Below, piece after piece: positions 11,181 to 19,651 of a DNA stretch of 64,000 nt. Positions within the stretch are counted from its first letter, which is position 1. Every line of letters begins with the position of its first letter. Source of the DNA: Bryum argenteum (Eukaryota; Streptophyta; Bryopsida; Bryales; Bryaceae); assembly GCA_037043015.1 (NCBI GenBank), contig CM073321.1, positions 19,651,001 to 19,715,000 of the forward strand, read 5' to 3'. The notes beneath the pieces are model-generated. The model was not told the origin of the DNA and searched no databases. It was given only the letters and a program-made list of their open reading frames with translations. A program made the translations under genes and the position numbers.

Positions 11181-12472
11181 TGTCGCGCACCTCTCCTTGA
11201 GGAGTGCCCGCAACACCAAGGGCCCAAGGGGGACACCGGAGTGACGCCCGGGCCTTGGGGTGCCAAGGTGAAGGGAACCTAAGTGGGTCTAGTGTGGGAG
11301 AGGACCCCGGGCGTTGGAGACGCCTCTCACCCACGGAGACTAGGAGCCACGACGGAATGGACATGAGATTATGGAAGCTCATGTTGCCACGATTCCGGGA
11401 TGCTAAGGAGCACCTCATTTGGAGGTGTGAGCTAAAAGTTATGGAAGTTGGAAGATTGTGGGACTAAAGTGAGTGCTGTCCAGGGACAGTGCTGGACTGG
11501 GAAGCTGGCCCGGGACTCCCGAATCTTCAGAGGGGCATAACTCCCTCAATACTTGTCGGAATGAGGCAAGTAAGGTGTCTATCGGCATCTGCTTGACGAG
11601 TAGATGTCGATAGAGTGGTCGCTCGTCGCGTTTGGATGCGGGACGAGGTAGATACGAGCCCTGGAAGGTTCGGGAAGTCTCCCGGGCCTTCCAGCGGCTA
11701 AGGCATTGGGAGATTGGGTGGTCTTCCAAAACTAAGAGGTGTGAGGGTCCAGCCCTTCACCTAGGACCAGGGGCTGCCGAATCCCACAGAGTATACTATG
11801 GGGAGGGCTGGTCTCCTCCCCACTCCCATGGTGCCTTGGTGGTGACCAAGGTGGGAGTCCCGAGTGGTGTGGCTAGTGTTGGGGCCTCACCATGGGGACT
11901 CCCAAGCCAAGGTGAGTCCCAATGGGTGGAGCTAGTGTTGGGGCTCCACCATGGGGACTCAAAGTGCAAAATGAGGCACGGTGGGTGGAGCTAGTGTTGG
12001 GGCTTCACCACGGTGGCTCATAAGACAAGGTGAGTCCCGGTGGGGGAGCTAGTGTTGGGGCTTCACCACGGGGACTCATATAGGCAAAATGAGGACCATG
12101 AGTGCTACCGATGTGGGGTGGTGTCTCACCGCCGGCGTTGTGATTACTTGGTGGCCTTGGGGTCACCATGGTGGTCATGGGCGGTGGTGAGGAGACACCA
12201 CCAAGTGCGGTTAGGCCGCGTGGTATGGGAGTGCCACCAAGTTGGGCCTTGGACATAAGTGGAAGTCCGCACCTAACCATTGGCTACCTATGAAGGGGTT
12301 GAGTCCCGGTTGCATGAGTAGGAGGGATTGATAACCAAGCGGTGAGCTTGGTGGTTGGTATAGAGAGCTAACTTTGTGCATGTGGGGGATGTGCAGAGTT
12401 AGCGCTCGTGACACTTGCTAGAGTTGGGAAAAAGTTGGTGTAAGCTAAGGTGAGCTAGCAAGGGTTGCGACA
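11181..12472 (+). mobile_element. Solo LTR (1292 bp) with CCTGG target duplication
   Basis: Starts TGTCGCGCAC and ends GTTGCGACA, flanked by CCTGG at 11176-11180 and 12473-12477. On the - strand the exon of methyltransferase copy B reads ...KKVSR up to the duplication and continues QPKPL after it, so the element interrupts an exon. It is related to the solo LTR at 1362-2882 (same ends, shared GAGTAGATGTCGAT at about 11597, similar cccggactcccga block), but its 3' half is different and holds a minisatellite. No pol motifs are present. ORFs within it are repeat-driven and are not called genes. Confidence 0.85.
11871..12105 (+). repeat. Minisatellite, four ~59-bp units inside the solo LTR
   Basis: CTAGTGTTGGGGC recurs at 11873, 11932, 11991 and 12049, each followed by a TCACCAYGG...ACTC block, giving periods of 59, 59 and 58 bp. 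Array length differences between copies of this LTR family would explain part of the size difference from the LTR at 1362. Confidence 0.85.
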
Positions 12473-13345
12473 CCTGGAGACCTTCTTGTCAAGAGAGCGG
12501 ACAAGTAGAATAGCTTTGAACATGTTTGTCTGCAATACGATATTTCAAGTTAATATACGAAACAAATAAGATGTAAATGCTTCAACAGAATTTAAGATCG
12601 ACTAAAAACTTATTGTTTTTGATTTGTTAACGTGACTGGCAAGAGTTAACGTTTGAAACACGTTCCATTCGTCAAACACCTTTAGCTTGAAATTCTTGAA
12701 GTAAGTCATGATTTCTTTTTTTATCGTCGAAGAGTCCGGGTAGAAGAGCAGCATCACCGCATCGTCATGCAGATACCTCGCTGAGTATTGCATGACACTC
12801 TTCAGGAAGGAAACGTCCTGCATGTTCCAGTTTGGAACTGCGTGTGGCGGATTAGAGACACCAGGCACGCGTAATCCGTCTGGATAATCTGCAATAATCA
12901 GATCAACAGCTCGAATAGGCTCTTTATCCGGCTTCATGAGCTTCCCATCCTTGTAGAAAGTCCTCCCCTGCACCACCTGAATTCCATATTTGAAGTGTGA
13001 GTAATTTGAGTTGGAAACATGTTCAATGAGTTTGGCTTTGATGTAGTACCTCAGCTATGAAGTCTTTCATCTCGTCGTATTCTTTCGGAAATGGCTTCTT
13101 CATCGTACTCAACTCCACCTAGCACACAATCAAATCGTTGACAATGAGGCACTTAGATGTTGATATCGTCCGCATCTGCTGAGGATCGACCATCATTCGT
13201 ACCATGGAGCTTGGGCAATGCTGCATTACGGGGGCAAGTGACTCGCTACGGGCGTGCTTCGGCTGTTTCTGCCTTGATGACTCTCCAGGCAAGTAGGCAG
13301 GCGTCACACAACGTGGACGCTCTGCTGGGGGGGGAATGCACGGGT

Positions 13346-13394
13346 GTGAGCGGAGAGCGGTGAGCGGAGAGCGGTGAGCGGTGAGCGGTGATTG
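13346..13394 (+). repeat. Heptamer tandem repeat GTGAGCG / GAGAGCG
   Basis: About seven units of G(T/A)GAGCG in a row, followed by GTGATTGGCAG and a run of T. Short versions lie at the equivalent edge of spacer 1 (5305-5322) and spacer 2 (9320-9386). It lies just upstream of the truncated 5' side of methyltransferase copy B, and may mark the edge of a repeat unit. Confidence 0.75.
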
Positions 13395-13867
13395 GCAGAT
13401 TTTTTTTTTTTCATGAAAGATTAAGACCGTATTACCACTCATTGAAAAAAAAGTTAAAAGTTAATGGCCCTATTACCATGGAATAGGTGATTCTGAAATT
13501 TTGAAATGGTTATTTTAATGCATACAAGTACCCAAAACCGTGGAAATACGGCCTTTATCCATCCATTTTCATAGTATTGAGGTCCTACACTATTTCATAA
13601 ATAACCCACATTTGTATGTTCAAATAAAAGTTAATTAAATTAGAGTCAGGCACCTTCATGTGTAACCAATACAATTCAAATCATATACAAAATCTAAACC
13701 AAAATTTGGGATGACCTTTTAGGTAATCAATAAGTTTATTTTATCGATTTTAATATTTGGAGACTAATTAGGGCTGACGTCATCAATTTCCTATTACAAT
13801 TGTCAGAATTGTATGTAAAAACTTCGGTTTATATAAGCTGAAATTTAACACTACAGGTCGTCTTTCC

Positions 13868-14000
13868 GTGTCTCGTTGTAAGGTGTAGAGAAAGACATTC
13901 ACGTGGCATTGTAGTGGTCCGAGTTCGATTCTCCTCGGCCTCGTTTAAGCGTTGCACTGCGTCTTAAAGCAACTGTCCTGAGCTATACAAATACTGGACT
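13868..14000 (+). repeat. tRNA-like (SINE-like) segment, second copy
   Basis: GAGTTCGATTCTC at 13921-13933 is a B-box / T-arm-like sequence. Block by block it aligns with 5728-5870. Both copies follow a TTAGGG...GACGTCAT motif at roughly 80-100 bp. Confidence 0.45.
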
Positions 14001-14418
14001 ATAGCCCCTACCAACATTGGCAAGATTCAATCACTGCAATGGAAAATTAAAAAATCCTTCTATAACTTTTAGTTTGTATTGAGTTTAAAACTTAAACATT
14101 TACATACACCGATGCATGGAAATTGGAGTTAAAGAAGTTACATCAAAATTAGGGCTGACGGCATAGTTAAAGGCATGCATGGCTTAGATTACACTGTATT
14201 GAGATACTTAGAGTAATACTTGAAACACTTAGTGTAGCTTAAGCTATAAACGATAATCACGATAAATAAAAATATAAAACCGTATATATTGAAAAACACA
14301 TATAGATAGTATATAAGTAATAGATCATGGTAAACTACGAATGTATGGCGCTACCATGTCCAGTACCTATCTGAAAACAAATCACAAACTAAGCAGACGG
14401 TGTAGTACCATTAAAGTG

Positions 14419-15848
14419 CTAATCACAGTGATCAGCCTCAAAGTCTATAAACTTAAGCACACTATTGCTATAACGTCGACGTGGAGTATCAGACAAAATG
14501 GGAGATGGAGCTTGAACAAACTCTTCAGCAAGACGCTGAGCATACGATGGTAGGATGAATTTTGATGGAGGGCTCTTGTAGAGATGAGCGCTGCGAGTCA
14601 ATCGCTCTTTCAGACCTGCGATCCTAAAAGTACAAAGAAAGTCAATACTACCGATTTGCAAGTGCGTAATTAAAAATCTAGAGGTAAAATACAAGATGGT
14701 ATTATGCACCAATGAACTTGCGTGGCTTCTTCACGACCGGTTCGTCAGAGTCATAATCTGCGGGAGGGGCCGATTCTCCACTTTCTTCATCACCGGAAGG
14801 ACCATTCTTGTAATATGCTAGTACACCATCAAAGATCTCTTCGTCAGGTTCCATGGCGATGAGGTGTCGGTTGGAGCGCGCGCAAGCAATCACAGATGCT
14901 CCTAAAAAATCAGAAGCCCACGTCAGAAATGCGAAATGTACAAACGTATTCTAATGTAGAGTCTACGGAAACATTACCTGTACTTGCGCTCCAATCGAAC
15001 ACTATACCCCCCTCGTCCGTGAGACAATCGACAAAACATTGAATGAAGGAGGGGTTTTTTTCTCGTGATCCTCGCCATGGCGTACCTTCCAGACAATAAC
15101 GCAATGTCTCTTTGTCTGCAAAGTTACAGAAGTGGTCTTCCTCATCAAGTACGATAGCCACACTTGCGTATGCGTGAGCCACTTACCGCGTTTGGAACTT
15201 TGAAAGATACTCTTTATAAACATAAACTTTGATATGAAAGCAGTGAGTCTGCATAACACAAGTATAGATACATTAACATAGAAGCATAAAAGGCAATAAT
15301 CAGTAATTATGAAATTGGAAACGAGAATCTGCTTCGTACCTCTTTCGGTTTAGGTACGGTAGAGGCCATAGGGAGGGCATTGTATCCCCACCAGTCTCGA
15401 ACAAGACGAAAACTATATGTATGTGACTCAGAATCGAGAGTATGCTCGATTTTACGACATTTGGGATGCATCAGATGAATGGCTCCAACGTCTGTCAAAT
15501 GATACGCGGCAAAGAAGAAGAGGCTCTCAAAGTAAATTTTGTCACGCCGGTTCCAAGATGGAATTTCTGTTGGAGACACACCTGGTACAGGCAAATTCTC
15601 GGGAGCATCTGCAAAAATGAGATCAATTCCTGGATGCTTGGGTTCATACTCCATCGCCGAACACGGATACTTACGGTCTTTTCCAATCTGAGATACAAGT
15701 CAATAATTAGATAGTGGCTAATAGATTTACAAGTACAGAACGTAATTAAGAAGATTATAAATGACAAATGTATGGAATAATACCTTCTTGATGTGCTCGA
15801 TGATATTGAGGATTTGCGAATCCCACTGTGTAGTCTTCGATGATTGAT
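14419..15848 (-). CDS. Beta-class amino-methyltransferase-like gene, copy C (best preserved)
   Basis: Exons on the - strand: 15784 to the gap, 15340-15687, 14978-15248, 14710-14901, 14419-14615 (stop TAG). The exon 15340-15687 has HPGIDLIFADAPENLPVPG, with DAPE where methyltransferases have DPPY, then YHLTDVGAIHLMHP, the following helix and strand. The exon 14978-15248 has KNPSFIQCFVDCL and GGIVFDWSASTG, a good motif I. An intron of 76 bp (14902-14977) falls in the final Gly codon, and the next exon reads ASVIACARSNRHLIAMEPD. The C-terminal exon has KFILPSYAQRLAEEFVQAP. Motif order IV then I indicates the beta class; a DNA or RNA N6-A/N4-C methyltransferase role is likely by family but unproven. 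The one defect seen is TAA 15183-15185, where copy B has Gln. The 5' end is lost in the gap. Confidence 0.65.
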
Positions 15849-15948
15849 NNNNNNNNNNNNNNNNNNNNNNNNNNNNNNNNNNNNNNNNNNNNNNNNNNNN
15901 NNNNNNNNNNNNNNNNNNNNNNNNNNNNNNNNNNNNNNNNNNNNNNNN
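15849..15948. other. Assembly gap, 100 N
   Basis: Exactly 100 unknown bases, the conventional size for a gap of unknown length. It separates the 5' part of methyltransferase copy C from the retrotransposon array, so the real distance and even the adjacency of the two regions are unproven. Confidence 0.95.
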
Positions 15949-18621
15949 TGAATAAGGTTACGATCGAGAATCGGTATCCATTGCCCGCTCATCTCAAGGA
16001 CTCCTTGACCAACTCGGTCAAGCAAAGATCTACACCAAGATCGATCTTCGTGGAGCGTACAACCTCGTGCGTATCGAGGAAGGTGGCGAGTGGAAGCGCA
16101 TTCGAGCGAGGTATGGACATTTCGAATACAATGTTATGCCTTTTGGTCTTCTGCAGCGCTGCCATCTTCAACACTTAATGAGCAGCGTGTTCGAGGATTC
16201 TGAACGACTTTGTTGTTTGCTACCTCGACGACGTATTGGTGTTCTCCAAGAATGAAGAAGATCGCACCAACCATGTCCGATTGGTATTGAAGAAGCTACT
16301 GTTGCTAGGGTTATCGCCAAGTTGGAAAAGTCGTCTTCCATCAACCTCAAGTCGAATTCAGGCTACATCATTTCGGGAGAGGGTCTATCCATGGGACCCA
16401 AAGAAGATTCAAGCGATCGTTGATTGGCGGAAACCAACTACCGTTCGGGCGTACAATGTTCGCTTGGTTTTTCAACTCTACCGAATCTTTATTGAAATTA
16501 CCTAAGATTCTTTGCTCCGTTGGCCGATTGACTTGCGAGGACAAGCTCAAAGTGGTCTCTGAAGCCAGACGAAGCTTTCGAGGTTTTGAAGAAGGCGTTC
16601 TGACGGCGCCTGATACCGCGCATCACGATTTCAGTCGTTCTTCTAGAAAGCGGATGCCGATTTTGCCCTGGGGCGGTCTTTTCGCAATCCGGCGGCAGCG
16701 GACGCCTCCATCTGTCGCGTTCGCTCGCGAAAATTTCTTCTTCTTTGAGATCAATTACGAGATTCACGACAAGAAGCTTTTAGCTATCGTCGACTCTTTC
16801 AAGAATGGCGTCCTTCCTTGAAGGTGCTCGATATCGTCGCGATTCATACCGATCACAAGAACCTTAAGTATTTCAGTATACGCGAGTCTTGAATCGTCAA
16901 CAAGCCCGTTGGAGTATATCGTTGTCGCGATTCAACTTTGTAATCACGTACCGTCCCGGCTCTCAACAAATTCGTTCCGATGCACTTTCTAGGCGAACAT
17001 ACCTTGCGCCTAAAGAAAGCGTCGACATCGACCAACAGAGGACTACCCTCATGAGCTTGAGCAACTTGGCTCAAGACCGTCGCACTTACAATTTCGGTGG
17101 ATGCATTTTTTCTCGAAGATATCCGAGTAAGTTTACAATCGATCCTTTGGCCTCGAAAGTCAAGCAATCTAAGCGTCTCGATGTTGAAGAATCTCCATGT
17201 CGGGACTCTCGAGTGCCAGTTCGGAGGTTATAGATTCGGAATCCCGAATCAACCGACTTCGATTCGAGGCTTCAGCGTCGTGTGAAACTCCCCAAGATGA
17301 TGCGAGATCAAGATTCCGGTTTCGAGATGGGCTACAATATTATCGGGGACTCTCTATGTCGCGAAGGCCCATACCGACTCAAGTCTCCGGTCTCGGTGCG
17401 ACTTTCCATCGGCGGGACACTTTGGTTACAACAAGACCATGGGTATTATCAGGAGAGACTTTTGGTGGCCTCAAATGTGGAAAACCGTGAAGGACTATGT
17501 CGCGCGTGTGACATACATTCTAGATCCAAGATCCTCGTCGTGACGTGCGGGTTCTTGGCCCGTTGCCGATTCGAAACCCATGGACATCCGTATCCATGGA
17601 TTTTATTGTGGACCTTCCAATGTCCAACACTTTTGATTCCATCTTCGTTGTTGTGGACCGGTGGCCAAGATGGCTCACTTCATTCCGTGCAACAAGGCGA
17701 TTCCGGAGAAAAAGCAAAGGCTCTTTGTAGACAATGTCTGAGACTCCGCGACCTCCCCAGCGACATCATTTCCGATCGTGGAGCGCAATTCGCATCGAAG
17801 TTACAGCGGTCTTTGTTCAAGATTGCAGGCGTGGAGATCAAGCTATCTTGACGCCATCATCCTGGGTGGCGGACAAGCGAGCGCGTCAATCAAGTGTTGG
17901 AAGCGTCTTGCGGTGCACCATCAACTACCAGCAAGACAATTGGGTGGAGTTGTTGCCGCTCGCCGAGTTTGCCTACAACAACGCGTTGCGGGGTCTCTCA
18001 GCGGACCCCTTTCTTTGCAAACTACGGTCATCATAAAGGATTGATCAATTCAATCTAAACATTTACGAGAATCCAGTGCCCATGAGATCTTGCTACTCGA
18101 TTATGCGATATCGAAGCGAGATGAAGCGAGCCTCGCCGAAGCCCAAGAGCGCTGAGAAGATAAGCGGCGGGTCTCGTAAGGAACATCAAGCCATTTCTAT
18201 TGGTGACAAGGTATAGCTCTGCGTCGAAATTTGAGGGCTCGCCGGCCATCGACAAACTCGACTACCGTCGCCTTGGACCATTGCGGTGGTCAAACAAATC
18301 AACAAGGTGGCTTACCGGTTGGAGTTTAAGCCTCTATGAAGATTCATCCGATTTTCTATGTATCTCTCGGCTTGGCTGTCTGAGAATCTACGTTACGGAC
18401 ATGATTCAAGAACCTCCTCCGCGTCGAGATGAAAGCGATGAAGAATTTGAAGTCTCGGAGGTTCTAGACTCTCGCATCCGCGTCGACAACTCGAATATCT
18501 TGTGCATTGGCGTAGCTACGACGTCGTGAAAGAGCACGGGGGCTGCCTCAAGCCTCAAGAACTCTCACGAGTTAATCCAAGAGTTTAATCGCCGATACCT
18601 CGAAAACCTAAAAGCGTTTAG
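15949..18621 (+). pseudogene. Array unit 0: partial pol (RT to chromodomain)
   Basis: Begins right after the gap inside RT ([10 protein letters not shown]) and runs to PRKPKSV-stop. RT active site YLDD at 16221-16232, followed by VLVFS where other units have ILVFS. RNase H end YEIHDKKLLAIVDSF at about 16756-16800, integrase [10 protein letters not shown] from 17595 and IISDRG from 17765, chromodomain from about 18439. TAG at 18214-18216 replaces the Trp of GDKVW, a lesion shared by units 0-6. Unlike units 1-5, this unit keeps several CAC/CACG readings (HDKK, TDHKN), as the right-most units do. Confidence 0.8.
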
Positions 18622-19044
18622 GTTCAATGCATCTGAATCGCCGCGGCACCAAGTCTGTAAGTTTTTTGCAGTGCGGTGCAAATCGAGACTTTGAACCAAA
18701 GCGATGGGGAGTATCGGCGAAGCGACGGCAGCGCTTATCTGCTTTCGATTTTACGAGGCGAGGCCTTGAACTCGCGTCGGCGAAAATTTGGTAAGGCGCG
18801 GCGCCACCTCGCCGATGTCTCAAGTCGCCAACCGCATGGTTTTATGCGGTCCGTTGCTGCGTTCTACGGCGTATCGTAAACAACTCGCGACTTTCCGCCG
18901 TCGGCGCCCGACATTCGATTTTCGCGGTATTCGTATCCGTATATTTACTCCTTTGTCTAGTCGTGAAACCCGGCGTGAACATTCTCGTTTATGTTTTATT
19001 ATTGGTTCGTGTGGGAACTCGTGGAACTCGTTCCTTGAAGGGGG
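18622..19044 (+). other. 3' untranslated region and polypurine tract of unit 0
   Basis: Between the chromodomain stop and the LTR lie about 420 bp without a conserved ORF; every unit has the equivalent stretch. It is rich in CG (GGCGCGGCGCC near 18795). It ends in TTGAAGGGGG (19035-19044), the polypurine tract that would prime plus-strand DNA synthesis. The small ORFs here differ between units and look like noise. Confidence 0.7.
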
Positions 19045-19158
19045 TGATGTCGCGGACATGCCATCTTGGGTATTATCCGCACCCCATGAGTTTACCGTGA
19101 TCGACCCCTCTTCTCAAAGATTTCCTAGATTCCGTATATTTTGCAAGTTCAAGTTTTT

Positions 19159-19400
19159 GGAAGGTTCTAGAACCTTCCATGAGTCTCAGCTTCCTCAAGC
19201 TTCCGTATAGCTCTAGTAGTTTCGAAGCCTCCGAAGCTTCCGGATAGTTCTAGTAGTTTCCGGAAGGTTCTCTAAGCTTCCGGAAAGTTCCATAAGGATC
19301 AATTGTTTCCGGAAGGTTTCATAAACTTCCGGAAGGTTCGCTTGACCTTCCTAGATTCGGAAGCTCACGAGTCTCGGAAGGTTCCATAGGAGCTTCTAGG
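19159..19400 (+). promoter_or_regulatory. Heat-shock-element cluster in the LTR
   Basis: GGAAGGTTCTAGAACCTTCC at 19159-19178 is four contiguous inverted nGAAn pentamers, a perfect HSE for binding of heat-shock transcription factor. Three-unit elements follow at 19278-19290 (TTCcgGAAagTTC) and 19327-19339 (TTCcgGAAggTTC), with more two-unit sites between. The cluster lies 30-270 bp upstream of the TATA box. Heat induction is inferred from HSE architecture, as in the heat-activated Copia element ONSEN of Arabidopsis. The HSE 4-mer recurs in all LTRs (one base off in LTR 4). Confidence 0.75.
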
Positions 19401-19429
19401 ACCTTACTCGGAAGTTTCTTCTAGCCTAG

Positions 19430-19471
19430 TATATATAGAGAGTTGAAGGTCGTTGTTCTTGCTCTCTTCAA
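19430..19471 (+). promoter_or_regulatory. TATA box and predicted transcript start
   Basis: TATATATA at 19430-19437 is followed 32 bp after its first base by CTCTCTTCAA at 19462-19471, the usual TATA-to-start distance. The start is supported indirectly by its exact complementarity to the sequence just after the LTR. Confidence 0.65.
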
Positions 19472-19641
19472 CTTGATTGTATCTATTCCTCCTCTTATCA
19501 ATATTCGTTCTTCTTGTCTTCCTTCTAGTATCATCTTGAGTCTTACGTGAAGAATCTCCTCGCTTTTAGTCTTTCTTGGTTCCCATTTAAGGTCTCCCTC
19601 ATTCAGTGAGCGAGTCTTGTCTTTGAGTTGCCGTCATGAGT

Positions 19642-19651
19642 TTGAAGAGAG
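19642..19651 (+). other. Putative self-priming primer-binding site
   Basis: TTGAAGAGAG, five bases after the LTR end, is the reverse complement of the predicted first ten transcript bases (19462-19471). The Schizosaccharomyces element Tf1 folds its own mRNA 5' end onto such a site and primes from it. The 10-mer recurs after LTRs 3-8, and in damaged form after LTR 2. A tRNA-type TGG start follows only further on (TGGCGTTC at 19661) and is not kept in units 5, 6 and 8. Confidence 0.6.

Larger units (their letters stand above)
10367..13340 (-). pseudogene. Beta-class amino-methyltransferase-like gene, copy B (LTR-split)
   Basis: Exons on the - strand: 13050 to about 13340, about 12602-12976, 10942-12529 (with an LTR inside), 10671-10859, 10367-10592. 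The second holds the motif IV region VDLIIADYPDGLRVPG, with DYPD in place of DPPY, followed by YLHDDAVMLLFYP, the usual helix and strand. The third reads TNMFKAILLVRSLDKKVSR, is broken by a solo LTR, and resumes QPKPLMINPNQYVPN. It ends with GTIVDFKTGV, motif I, whose Gly codon is split by an intron; the next exon continues SSMIAGMTLNRNIFAMESD. The last exon has PSFLLPSYAASLARAF, matching the C-terminal motif of copies A and C. Defects: TAG 13119-13121 (between DLIVC and VELSTMKK), TGA 10556-10558, a one-base shift near 11050, and the LTR. It is the most diverged of the three. Confidence 0.65.
13341..14418. repeat. AT-rich spacer 3 with heptamers, paired motif and tRNA-like segment
   Basis: No gene seen. 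Order of parts: GTGAGCG-type heptamers at 13346-13394, a T-run, TACCCAAAACCGTGGAAATA near 13530, TTAGGGCTGACGTCAT at 13768-13783, the tRNA-like segment at about 13868-14000, and a second TTAGGGCTGACGGCAT at 14149-14164. The order is the same as in spacer 1. Confidence 0.6.
19045..19636 (+). mobile_element. LTR 1
   Basis: Starts TGATGTCGCGG after the polypurine tract (the true first base may be the TGTCGC at 19048) and ends GCCGTCA. Four-unit heat-shock element at 19159-19178, further HSE units to 19400, TATATATA 19430-19437, predicted transcript start CTCTCTTCAA 19462-19471, primer-site sequence TTGAAGAGAG 19642-19651. All eight LTRs share this plan. Confidence 0.88.

Noticed and set aside
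11632-11994. 120-codon ORF and neighbours in GC-rich sequence
   Set aside because: They lie inside a solo LTR with tandem repeats, and codons follow the repeat units.
15160-15200. A mini-intron starting GTAAGT at the TAA of copy C
   Set aside because: A matching acceptor 70 bp on puts the downstream exon out of frame, and copies A and B align through this stretch as coding.
1-15848. Reassigned genetic code with TAG/TAA as Gln
   Set aside because: It would explain 16 of 19 stops, but TGA stops and frameshifts also occur, and the natural 3' ends of the three methyltransferases use TAG, TGA and TAA.
15495-16178. ORFs translated across the run of Ns on both strands
   Set aside because: They bridge unknown sequence; the two sides belong to different things (methyltransferase exon and retrotransposon RT).
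18622-19044. Possible env-like gene between integrase and LTR
   Set aside because: Only about 420 bp with no conserved frame, signal peptide or membrane segment.
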